From NCBI GenBank assembly GCA_033032865.1, contig JAWHQI010000148.1:887501-951500 (forward strand): a stretch of 64,000 bases of DNA, read 5' to 3'. The notes under the pieces were generated by a model. The model was not told where the DNA came from and searched no databases. It was given only the letters and a program-made list of their open reading frames with translations. Positions 42,841 through 52,845 of the stretch are shown here, in pieces (position 1 is the first letter of the stretch; each line of letters starts with the position of its first letter). Both the position numbers and the translations under genes were made by a program. This DNA is from Dactylorhiza incarnata. Its lineage: Eukaryota > Streptophyta > Magnoliopsida > Asparagales > Orchidaceae.

Positions 42841-45171
42841 ATGCAGAGACAGACCGCCGGTGAACTCGCACCTTTTGACCCAGAAATCGAACGGACTGCT
42901 CGCGCGCGAAGGCGCGCTGCAGCCGTACAAGCGGCCATGGGTGATCAAGTAAACCCGAATGATGATGATGCGAGAGTGCCCAACGAGGGGCAACATCTGC
43001 CTGGTGACGAGCAGGAGGCGGCGAGGCCTCGACCCCGCACGATGAGAGACTACACCACCCCCACTGCTGGGAGTGTGTACCCGGGGTTTGGGCCCAACAT
43101 CATGAATAATCAGTTTGAGATCAAGCCAGCGATCTTAAACATTATCCGCAACAATGCTCAGTTTTCAGGGCTGGCTAGCGAAGACCCGCATCTGCATCTG
43201 GCAGAATTTTCTGATATCTGCGGAACCTTCCGCTATGCCAGGATTGCTGATGACACAGTCAAGCTGAGACTGTTCCCCTTCTCTCTCCGGGACAAGGCAA
43301 AAGTGTGGCTTCACTCCATTCTGCCCGGGACTGCTGCAACTTGGGATGCCCTTGCATCCAAGTTCCTCGCTAAATTCCATCCTGTGGACAAGATCGTGAG
43401 CTTGCGGCGGGAGATCGCCACATTTCGTCAACTGGACCAAGAGACCCTTGCTGAAGCATGGGAGCGCCTTAACGAGCTCCTTCGCCGTTGTCCTGGCCAT
43501 GAGCTCCAGCCATGGAATGTGGTCGAGTTATTCTACTTTGCAATCGAGCCCCACTACAGGGCAATGATTGATGCCGCAGCGGGTGGTACCCTGATGAACC
43601 ACACTCCGGACGAAGCCCTTCGGATTTTGCGTGACACTGCCTCCCACAGTACGTTCTGGACTGCAGGGAGAAATGCCCCGAGAAGCGGCCGAGGTCTTTT
43701 CATGGTCGACTCACTCCCCACTCCGTCTGCGCCTGCTGCTATCATTACTTGTGAAGGATGTGGAGGCGGAGGCCATCATGCTTATGAATGTTCGGGGAAC
43801 CACATGGCAGGTGATTTCGCACACTTGACCTTAAATGAATCTGTGAACTATGTAGGAAATCAACCCAAGGGGGCGCCTTACAATAACGCCTATAATCCGG
43901 GAGCGAGAAGTCATCCAAACTTCTCTTGGAATCCCAACACGCCCGGCCAACGATGGTCACCGGGGCAGCATCAAAATGATGCTTACGCCTCCGGGAGCCA
44001 ACCGAGGCCGCCGCACCCGGATTATAACCAAGCACCCCCCACCCAAAAGAAAAGTAATTTAGAAGAGATGATGGAGAAATTCCTGCTTGCAGCTAATTCA
44101 AACATGGTAAATCAAACCGCATCTATGCGAAACTTGGAGACGCAATTGGGCCAATTGGCTCAAGCGCTAACCGATCGTTCGCAGGGAACCCTTCCCAGCA
44201 ACACGGAAAAGAACCCTATTGATCAAGGGAAAAGTCTGGGAGATGCGGTAGATGCCAAACCGAGTGAGCTGGTAATCTCGTGCTCCATCAATAAGGTTGA
44301 AACCAAAGCTTTATGCGATTCCGGTTCCTCCCGCAACGTTATTGCACTGCAAGATGTTGCGAAGTTACAGCTGGAGATGAACACGGAGGAAAGGAAATCG
44401 CTGATTCTCGCTAATGGCACGATTATCCAATCTGAGGGGGAAGTAAAGAATGTGGAGGTAACGGTTGAGGGGACAACTGTAGTAGCTGATTTTCAGGTTC
44501 TGGGCCCGCGAGAAAACCAGTCCATTCCTATCTTGGGGGTGCCGTTCTTGAAAGAGAGCGGTGCTACCCTTGATTTTGCTACGGGGTGCATTTCCCTAAC
44601 CAATGTGGTGCCGCAACCTACTTGCCCTGAAGCCACAACTGAAATATTCACTCCGCCCCCTCTCGTTATTTCTGATGAATTTCTAAGCGGTGCAGGAAAG
44701 ATACATGTTCAAGAAACAGGTGAAGGAGGAATGGAAGAGTTCCAATCGGATGAGGAAGAAGAGGTCGACTTCCGGAAAGAGTTCGACTCCGAGATGGAGG
44801 AAGACGACAGTTCGGGAAACGTTGACTTGAATATAGTTAGGGATGATATTTATTTATCTCCGTGTGATGAATCATGTAATAAACTATGTAAGCGCTCCAT
44901 CTCGTGGGCCGATCCGGTAGTCACCACGATGCCGGAAGTGACGCCACCTGATTCTAAGGCAGAAAAATCTGAGAACTCTCAGCGGTGGCAGTCTCCAACT
45001 GTCACCAAACTTAAAAAGGAAAAACTTCTGCGTGACGCTCGTGCTGCTGCTCTCCGTGGCAAGGTGGCGGAGGTTAGGGGAGCATTGGGTAATACCAGTG
45101 CTGGCCCTAAAGCCTTCACCTCCCGCCTACGTGCTACGGGAGAAGCGCACCATAAGAGCGCTTTTAGTTGA
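42841..45171 (+). CDS. gag-protease polyprotein of element B (intact, 776 aa)
   Basis: Starts at the ATG at 42841, 90 bases after the PBS; A has the same start context. Residues about 1-100 are Arg/Ala-rich and basic. Residues about 115-255 form the retrotransposon gag (capsid) domain with 'DDTVKLRLFPFSLRDKAKVW' and 'LHSILPGTAATWDALASKFL'. The CCHC zinc knuckle is residues 304-317 (C-EG-C-GGGG-H-HAYE-C). A Pro/Asn-rich linker follows, then a retropepsin-like protease: LCDSGSS with Asp493 as the likely catalytic residue and ILGVPFL near residue 565. The tail (about 600-776) is Glu/Asp-rich, then basic. It would make virus-like particles and mature them, packaging the element's own RNA. No stop or frameshift and no pol, so cDNA synthesis and integration need a partner element. 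Confidence 0.94.
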   Translation: MQRQTAGELAPFDPEIERTARARRRAAAVQAAMGDQVNPNDDDARVPNEGQHLPGDEQEAARPRPRTMRDYTTPTAGSVYPGFGPNIMNNQFEIKPAILNIIRNNAQFSGLASEDPHLHLAEFSDICGTFRYARIADDTVKLRLFPFSLRDKAKVWLHSILPGTAATWDALASKFLAKFHPVDKIVSLRREIATFRQLDQETLAEAWERLNELLRRCPGHELQPWNVVELFYFAIEPHYRAMIDAAAGGTLMNHTPDEALRILRDTASHSTFWTAGRNAPRSGRGLFMVDSLPTPSAPAAIITCEGCGGGGHHAYECSGNHMAGDFAHLTLNESVNYVGNQPKGAPYNNAYNPGARSHPNFSWNPNTPGQRWSPGQHQNDAYASGSQPRPPHPDYNQAPPTQKKSNLEEMMEKFLLAANSNMVNQTASMRNLETQLGQLAQALTDRSQGTLPSNTEKNPIDQGKSLGDAVDAKPSELVISCSINKVETKALCDSGSSRNVIALQDVAKLQLEMNTEERKSLILANGTIIQSEGEVKNVEVTVEGTTVVADFQVLGPRENQSIPILGVPFLKESGATLDFATGCISLTNVVPQPTCPEATTEIFTPPPLVISDEFLSGAGKIHVQETGEGGMEEFQSDEEEEVDFRKEFDSEMEEDDSSGNVDLNIVRDDIYLSPCDESCNKLCKRSISWADPVVTTMPEVTPPDSKAEKSENSQRWQSPTVTKLKKEKLLRDARAAALRGKVAEVRGALGNTSAGPKAFTSRLRATGEAHHKSAFS

Positions 45172-46939
45172 TGTGTGTTTTATTTGCTGTGATGAACTAT
45201 TTTTGAGTATTTCTTTTTAATTCCTGCACTCTTTTTAAACACTGTTAATACAGATATTTGGTCCAGCTTAAGGACGCTAAATGAAAGCGCTACTGGGAGA
45301 CAACCCAGATTTCCGTTTTCGTATTTCTTTTTTTAGTTCAGCTTTTGTATTTGCTTTTGTTGCCTTGAGTTTGTGCTTGCAGGTTTCGTGTTCGATGGCG
45401 GATGCTGCGGACTATTCTTGATCGTAAACGCCAATCGTCTGGTATGCTCATTTCTGAGCATTGGGTAACACTTCCTCCCCTCTTTCAGCTTCAAATTTCT
45501 AGATATCGTGTTTAGCTTAAGTCTGGGGGAGCGGTTGTTATTATCCACTGTGCACGAGCTGCATTGCATACTAGAAGGTTGCTTTTTATTTTTCATTATC
45601 ATTATCATTGTTGCATTCCTTACACACCACTTTACCCACTTGAGTGCGTGCTTTTCTTTTTGTTGTTCCGTTTAAAATTAGTTTGGTTGGAATGTGAAAT
45701 AGTTTGTTAACATAGGAATTATTATTTGGAGCACGATGTCGACTCATGTAGTGTACTAGTCACGTCGCATGTTATGGTAGAATTTGAGTAGAACTAGATT
45801 TTCTTTATGCATCTAATTTATATTTAGTATTTCTGCGTAAATTTAGAGTTAGTATACTCGAATGCTGAATTTGTATGAAATTGACGATAACCCGGTATTG
45901 TGTGTGCACGATTGCTAGTCGTGTGTTGCTCGAGTCGGGAGGAAGGTTTATCTTTCTCGTGGGCTAAGAACTTGCCCCAAGCGACTCTCGAAGCATTGGT
46001 GAGAGCGACTCGTCGAGTTAAAAATGACGTAGGCCACCATTTGGCTAGTTTGAGCTTTGTTATTCCATGTCCATTTCATTCACCTTTGCGAGCCAAATTT
46101 GTGCCTACCAATCCTTTGTTCAGCTCCTCTTCCTCCACCAAAGCCTGAAGCCTATCCTACACCCGCAACCAAATTGTTTTTAACTGCGCTCATAAGTCTC
46201 AATGTGCGTGTCGTGTGGAATCATTTTGTTATGAAGGGAAAATATTGTCTATCCGCTGATTTTGAACCAACCGGAGGATACATAAAAGAAGAAAAATATG
46301 TAAAAGAGAAAAAAAAAGTAGTTTGAAAAAAAAATCCTCCCGAGCTAAAAACAGAAAATCTGTTGGAATTTGTGAAGTAGGCCGTGCGCACACCTGGTTT
46401 TCATGATAAGTCTGGGGGTGTGTCACACGAGCGTAGTTTGTGGTTTTGTGGGGTGCAGCGTTCCGATAGCTCACTTGGGTTGCGCAGCCATCGTGTTTAA
46501 CTTTGAATATCATACCATAACCTAAGCCCCGTTTTAATCCTATAAGTCCTACTGATTTGATTTGTGAGTTTGCTAGCGCCGTGGTGAGAGTGTGACCGGG
46601 CAAGCGTATGGTTCACGACGTTGATGGATTTCAGCGGAGTTATTCCTAAGCCCCGATCTTGTGCAACACCCGCCTCAGTGTCTCGTCACTTTCATACCGG
46701 GCATGATCGCCAAATTCGTCATAATTCGCCAACTGAGTATAATTAAATCTCTACTTACGCTTTAATACTTACGTAAATTAGTTAGCATAGTTAGAATCTC
46801 TTTCTACTAGAATTTCTACTCGCATGCGTATGTTACTTCGCACCGTACTCCTTTGTGTAATTCTCTATGTTAATTATTCGTTTTCACATTCCACCGGATT
46901 CGTTTGCTCGGGACGCGCAAACAGTTAAGTCTGGTGGTG
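45172..46939 (+). other. Non-coding 3' region of element B
   Basis: Alignable with A (2792-4572). Contains CTGGG/CCCAG hairpin (45293-45308), ATGCTCA-TTTC-TGAGCAT hairpin (45444-45461), purine words at 45518-45531 and 46407-46420, and the terminal tract AAGTCTGGTGGTG (about 46927-46939), which has a T inside the G-run, unlike A and the internal copies. Confidence 0.75.
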
Positions 46940-48449
46940 TGATGAGTCCTGATCATATATACATTTATGGACTCATCCGGGCCGTTATTTTGTCAATATC
47001 ACGCACTTTAGCCTTATTATAGTCTATATTTGATAACCCATGTTAGGTGCACATTCAGGCCCACTTTGGTGTGTTTTCGTGTGTATTATCTTTAGTAGTA
47101 GTCATATGTTGTTAAGTGCCACTTTCAGTGGCTAGATCTGTGTTTGTGCTGGAATAGGAGGCGTACAAGTGTTTCCGGTGCAATTCTGCACAGGAACACT
47201 GCGCACGATCACTTGTTCTAGTGCGCACGACCACCGGTCATGCGCCACTAATCGTGCGCACTTAACCCTTTTTCGCGAGTTCTGTCTGGTGCAGTGCGCA
47301 CGACCATCGACTCCAGTGCGCACGACCATCGGTCGTGCGCCATTGCTCGTGCGCATTGACCATTAAATTTCTGAGTTCTGTTTGCTGTAGTGCGCACGAC
47401 CATCAACTCCAGTGCGCACGACCACCGGTCGTGCGCCACTGGTCGTGCGAACATTGTATTTTATAATTTCGTCTCTTGCAGGTTCTGTCCAGGCAGTGCG
47501 CACGATCGCAGAATTCCAGTGCGCACGACCACTGGTCGTGCGACAATGATCGTGCGCAGTATTCAATCCAGCGCCTATTTAAACGCCTGTTGCGATTTTA
47601 GGGCGGATCGATCATTCCGGGAGCGAGGTTCCTGTTCCGTACGCTGCCGACCACCGCCCTGGAACGCCCCTACTTCATCTTCCACGCAAGGGGAAGCCTT
47701 CTCCATCCATTCCAAGCCTTCCTCCATCGTCCGTGAGTGTTCTCCATCGTCCGCAAGCCTCCAAGCAACCATTTTCGCTTTCCGCCCGGTGAGAAGAAGA
47801 AGAGACCTTGAGTCGAAGACGACGGAGCACGTAGGGAGATTGTGACAGCTCTCTACGCCGGAAGCATTGTCCGTCCGAGTCCGGAGGTAGCCCGACAACC
47901 TACCATTCCGGCCGTGAACGGCCGCTAATCTTCACCGCCGGTTATTTCTTTCTTCTTTCCCTTCATTGCACTCTTTGAACCATGTACTAGATGAATATTG
48001 TGATATTTACTTTGATGAAAATGAATATTTCTTTGTTTTTCTCCATGGTTTGCTCATGATTCATTCCGTTCTCACTCACTCACTCGCACACGCACGCAAG
48101 GTGTTTGCTCCGTGTTAGCAAGAGCTAACGACGGTTGTGAAGAGGTGTTTGCGACCCTCACCCTTTCGCACTTGAGTTCACTTCATCCGCCTCACGAAGC
48201 ACGGCATCGCAGCCGTTGCATCCACCTCACTTTGCGAAGCGGTGTTCTCGACCCGCATCTCTGTTGTTGTTGTTAAAATTAGGAAAACCAACCAAAAACC
48301 CCTCTTTGTGTTTGTGAAACGCTTGTGTAACAATAATCACTGCGCGATTCGTTCACCCATCCTGCATTCCTCAAGAGACCGACATCCGGGGAATTTATTC
48401 TCCACAATTATTGCTTGACAGCGACCGGTGCACTTGCCGACGCGCATCA
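46940..48449 (+). repeat. 3' LTR of element B (1510 bp)
   Basis: Same length as the 5' LTR with about seven transitions. TATTTAAA at 47576-47583. Followed by the CTTTC duplicate. Confidence 0.95.
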
Positions 48450-48454
48450 CTTTC

Positions 48455-48693
48455 CTATGAAAAATACTTTCAATAATCATCAATATAAAGATTATCACAC
48501 TAGAAATTTCACATATAAGAATAACACTAAACCAAAGTTTGAATGGAGGCCCAAAATTAAAACTGAAACATTAACTTCACATGAAAGGACCCATTCATCA
48601 ATATCTACCCACAAACCTACACATTATATTTGGGTACCCAAAGGAACCACCACACTTGGTCCCCTTTGGATACCTAAATCTCTTATTCAATAG
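48455..48693 (+). pseudogene. Copia gag of element K, continuation after B
   Basis: Frame continues from 41218 when B and one CTTTC are ignored. It reads an Asn/His/Lys-rich stretch and a 'HYIWVPKGTTTLGPLWIPKS' segment, then stops at 48691-48693. The WVPKG word is typical of the gag region before the protease of some copia lineages. Confidence 0.75.
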
Positions 48694-49012
48694 GTATCAA
48701 CAATTTCATGAAGTAGAATCCTTTCAAAATGAAATATACAAAGTTCTACTTCATGATATGCTTTCATGTCTTTTAATTTTTCTTGTTTTCTTATTTTTTT
48801 TCTAAGCTATCATGTAATGGTCATCTTATATGTTATTGGAAATATGATTTTATCTCTTAAAACTTAATGATTTTATAAATCAAATTAATCAAAATTCATA
48901 ATCATTTTTTTTTATTTTGATGACCTATCTCTCTTTCTTATATTCATTGCCTATATATATCATATAGTATTCATATAAATTGAACTATAAATTTGCTATA
49001 AGATATGATTAG
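48694..49012. other. AT-rich remainder of element K
   Basis: No ORF or motif; simple A/T-rich sequence up to the start of LTR J. Confidence 0.5.
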
Positions 49013-50250
49013 TGTACAACCCCAATATTCGCCTAGTGGGTGAGCAAAGACGGAGGAATAACCAACAAGTAAAAGTAATGCGGGAGGGATATACGTTAAT
49101 AGGCAGAAAATAAGAGAAAGAACAAAATTGACATATGCGGTCGACGAATGGCGAACGGCGCTCCGCGAATGTCGAACGGCGATTGACGAATTACATTATA
49201 ACAGTGGTCGATGAATGAAGCAATATATCAGCGATCGACGAACAGAGAGGTTCAGCGCTCGACGCTTGTACCCCAGCTCGGCGGTCGACGAAATCCTGAG
49301 ATCGACGAACCCCGTCGTCCGTTCGACGAACGCGGTCCATTCGACGAATTTGCTTCCTGCAGGAGGGAACATGAGACCCGGTGTCGATGGACGTCGCCGA
49401 CAAGAACGCGAGCGAGGTCTTCACAGGTCGCTCGTCCAAAAGGGGTTTTTAAATCCAACAAAAGAAGAAAGAATGTTAGGAGGCGAACCAGAGCTCGCAA
49501 AAGGCTACTCGCGGGAAGGGGCACGAGCTTCAGGATCAAGTCGCGAGAAGGCGAGCGAGCCAGGTATTCGCCGACTGCTCGCAAGAAGGTCGGCAAACCG
49601 GGCACTCGCCGACTATTCGCGAGAGGGCAAGCGAATCAGATTCTTTCCAAATCTTAGGGTTCGGCAGATTGCTGAAGTGCGCTCGATGAATGCCGAGCAT
49701 TTGTCATGGTCGCCCAACCCAGTTCAGCGTTCGACGGACTTCATTCTCCGTTCGACGAAGCCCGTTCGAAGAAGCCCGTTCGACAAACTCGTTTTCCCGT
49801 TCGACGAATTCACCCATGGTGGGGTTACTCCTTTGCCCCTGATGGTCTGCAGGTAGCCTCTCCAAACAACGGAGTTTGGCTGTTAGCAGGCCCAATTGGG
49901 GTGCGTTTAGTAAAACCGAAAGGCGGAATTCCGCTATTGACAAACCATGAGTAAAAAACTATAAATAGACCTTAAAGGGCACCTTGGGAGGGGATTGCCT
50001 TCTCAGATCTCTGAGCTTCTTTTTCCCTTGGTTACTTTGGTTTAGCTCTCTAGCTCTCCAAGGTGCCCGAGTCTCAGCTTTGGCTTGGGAGGGGAAGCGC
50101 TCAATGATCTTCCGGGTTAGTGGAGGGACCTCCTCACTGTGACTAAGGTCTTAGTCCTTTTCCTACTCCGAGGGATCAGTAAGGGCTAGCTTCCCCTCAT
50201 TTCGATGAGGGCCCCGAGCTCCACAAGAGGCTGAGAAATTGGTTTCAACA
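49013..50250 (+). repeat. LTR of element J (about 1238 bp)
   Basis: TGTACAACCCC...GGTTTCAACA. Many TCGACGAA/GTTCGACGAA words at 49141-49345 and 49680-49815. TATAAATA at 49960-49967. The LTR start is inferred from the TGT...ACA ends. The sequence after the end (TTTTGGTGCGGTGAGCG) is not a primer site that I recognise. Confidence 0.6.
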
Positions 50251-50288
50251 TTTTGGTGCGGTGAGCGTGGAGCGTGGCTGGTCCAAGA

Positions 50289-51450
50289 ATGTTCCAAGGA
50301 ACAGATATGACAGGAGGCGAGGATCGAGGAGAGGAGTTCAGCGAGTCACCGCAGGTGGTGACACCGAGGATGTTCGCGGATTTCAGGAGGGAGGTGCTTG
50401 ACATTTTGGACTCACGGTCGCGGCGCTGCGAAGTGAGTTCACGACCCCAGCACCTCAGGCGACCCCTCCCCCAGCAGCGGTTGGCGAGAATGCCCCGGGG
50501 GGAAGGGCCGGAAAGGAAGTCGCTGGAGGGTCAGTGCAAGACCTAGAGGGGCGAGTGCTGTTCGCCAGCCCGGCGAGCTCTGTGCCGGCGAGCTCGGTGC
50601 CGGCGAGCGCGGCGCAGGCAAGTGCGCGCCCGGAGGATGCAACTACTATGGGGGTGGTTCAGGCGAGCGTCGTTCCCGCGAGCGCGGTCCTCGCGAGCCC
50701 AAGTGTGGCGAGGGGGCTTGGGGGCGTATGGAGCGAGAAAGGGTCGCTGGAAGAGGAAGTCCTTTCTGCGAGCTGGTGCTTTCTGCGCCCATCCTGGTAG
50801 GATTCGGGGAGTGGGATAGGGTGTATTACAATGACAGGAATGATCCTGTCCAGCACCTCCAGTCTTTTGAGGACTCGGTCTCTATCAGGCTGATGTCAGA
50901 TGCTTTCAAGTGTCGGTTATTCGTCGTCACCCTTAAAGAGAAGGCCAGGGACTGGTTCCATCAACTCCCTACAGGGTCGATCTACGCTTTCGAGGATCTG
51001 CGCCGAAGTTTCTTGTTGCGATTCTCAACTTCAAAGAAGAGGAAGAAGGACGCTGAGTCTCTCTTCAAAGTGAAGCAGGAGACAAATGAGTCGTTGGCTC
51101 GCTACGCAGACCGGCTCCAGGAGGAGGTGCTGCTCACTCAGGAGATGCCTGGGTTTGCACTCCAGCTCGCCTTCATGGTCGGGTTGAGGGAAAGTTTCTT
51201 CAAGATGGCTCTGAAGAGGAAAGCCCCCGTCTCCTACGAGGAGCTGATGGAGAGGGTGGCGGAGGAAATTGAGAGTGAGGAGGCCAACCCGAAACTCACC
51301 AAGAGGCTAGCAAAGCTCAGTGAGCCAGAGGTCAGAAAACAGGAGGTGAGGAGAAGGGAGGAGCCCAGGGCCCCAGAGGGAGAGTGGAGGCAACAGGGCG
51401 GAGAAATGCAAGGCCAGGGAAGGGGTTACGCCCCGGGGAGGGGTAACTTC
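50289..51450 (+). pseudogene. Gypsy gag of element J
   Basis: Starts at the ATG at 50289 in one frame ('VTPRMFADFRREVLDILDSR'), passes into another (an Ala/Ser/Pro-repeat linker, 'SSVPASSVPASAAQASARP') and into a third from 50728, where the gag core is clear: 'NDPVQHLQSFEDSVSIRLMS', 'LKEKARDWFHQLPTGSIYAF', 'KQETNESLARYADRLQEEVL'. This pattern is usual in Tat/Ogre-type gypsy gag. The end is rich in Arg/Glu/Gly. Inactivated by two frameshifts and by the insertions of I and H. Confidence 0.8.
51446..51450 (+). repeat. Target-site duplication of element I, left (ACTTC)
   Basis: ACTTC precedes the 5' LTR and recurs at 61743-61747 after the 3' LTR. Confidence 0.94.
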
Positions 51451-52749
51451 TGTTGGGGAAATGATTTATCTTAACCCCTAAAAATGAGTAGAATATAAAT
51501 TCTAAGAATGAAAAATTAGTCTAAGTAAATATGCGTCGAATAGTATTCGACGCAACGTCAAAGTGTAGTCGACGTTGCTTTCAGAATGAGTCGAAGTAAC
51601 TCCAAACAGAATTCAACGTAACCTATGTCGACGTAACTCTGATTTCTAGTCGACGTATCTAGTGAAGTCGACGCACCTTCCATATTCTCCTCTCGACATC
51701 CAGTCAGTCTGAAATCGACGCTTCCGTCAAATAGTAATCGACGTACGTCGATTTCTATGTCAAATTCAAAAACACGCCAGATCTCTTTCCTTCTATCTGT
51801 AGATCTGAAATTTATGGAATGATATTATTCTTTTCTAGCCGTTTTGAATCAGTCTTTCCTTCTAAATGATTCTTAGCTAAATTGATTAAGTTTATTATGG
51901 ATATTATTTGAAATCAGAATGATCTCTTTCCTTCTATAGAAATATTGATTATGGAATCTTTTCTCTCTTACTATTTCTCTGTCTGCTAATTGATTATTCT
52001 CCTATAGTATTCTTTGAATAAACAGAGCTATAAATAAGAGGGAAGTCGGCAGAGAAGCAAATGAGAAGTGATCCACTCCATCCATTTGAAAAAGAGGAAA
52101 AGCTCCCAAGTGAAAAGTGAGAAAATCTGAGAGAAGTAAAACTGTGCTGTAGCAAACAACAAGCCCTCTTCTTCTCCTTCTTCTGAAGCCATACTGCTGC
52201 AATTTCTGAAAGCTCTCATTGATAAAGAAAAAGGCCTACAATCTCCTTCTCACTATATAAGAGAGAGTTCATTCACTATTTCTTGTGCTTCTAATCTTCT
52301 TGCTAGGAAGAAGATTCTTTCTTGTTTCAATTACTTCTTCTACTTCTTCTTCTTACTCTTATTTCATTTTCAAATTGTGTAAAAGAGTTTTTAGAATCTC
52401 TCTTCAAAAAATTCAGTTGTACTGGTTCTAAGAGCCTCCTTATCAAAAGACTCAGGCTGGTTCTAAGAGTCTCCTTATCAAAAGACTCAGTGCAAGATAG
52501 TGAATTCCTACCAAGGGGGTAGAAGAGTGGGCTACCCAAAGTTTGGGGAACCACTATATTTCTTTGTGTTGTGCTGTGATTTTCTTTTTGCTATTTTGCT
52601 TAATTCTTGTTGGTGTGTGGGAAGCTTAACTCTGTGATTATTACACACACATATATATATATATATTTGTTAACTTTGCACAAAGTACTTTTAAATCTCT
52701 ATTCACCCCCCCTCTAGAGAATTATAATGTGGTTAACTGTGCACTTTCA
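51451..52749 (+). repeat. 5' LTR of element I (1299 bp)
   Basis: TGTTGGGGAAATG...GCACTTTCA. Array of GTCGACG words at about 51528-51755, including the palindrome GCGTCGAATA-G-TATTCGACGC. TATAAATA at 52029-52036. CTATTCACCCCCCCTCTAG before the end. Confidence 0.94.
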
Positions 52750-52751
52750 AT

Positions 52752-52763
52752 TGGTATCAGAGC
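52752..52763 (+). other. Primer-binding site, initiator tRNA-Met (element I)
   Basis: Exact TGGTATCAGAGC, 2 bases after the LTR end. Confidence 0.95.
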
Positions 52764-52845
52764 GAGGTTGATCTAAAAGGGTAACTCCTTGATCAAAAAG
52801 ATAATTCCTCATACATATATATATTTCTAAAAACTATTTGTTTAC

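Larger units (their letters stand above)
41219..48449 (+). mobile_element. Element B: complete, young non-autonomous gag-protease LTR retrotransposon (7231 bp)
   Basis: LTRs of exactly 1510 bp each (41219-42728 and 46940-48449), tRNA-Asp PBS, one uninterrupted 776-codon gag-protease ORF, a 1.77-kb non-coding region, and target duplications CTTTC. By eye the LTRs differ at about seven positions, all transitions. No RT, RNase H or integrase. The layout matches plant TR-GAG-like elements, here with a protease domain added. Inserted in the gag of copia element K. Confidence 0.96.
38617..49012 (+). mobile_element. Element K: Ty1-copia element interrupted by B, 3' part missing
   Basis: 5' LTR 38617-39980, PBS 39983-39994, gag from 40029 to 41218, element B, and gag continuation 48455-48693 in the same frame when B and one copy of its target duplication are ignored. 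AT-rich body follows to about 49012, where gypsy LTR J starts. No pol or 3' LTR in the window. Confidence 0.85.
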
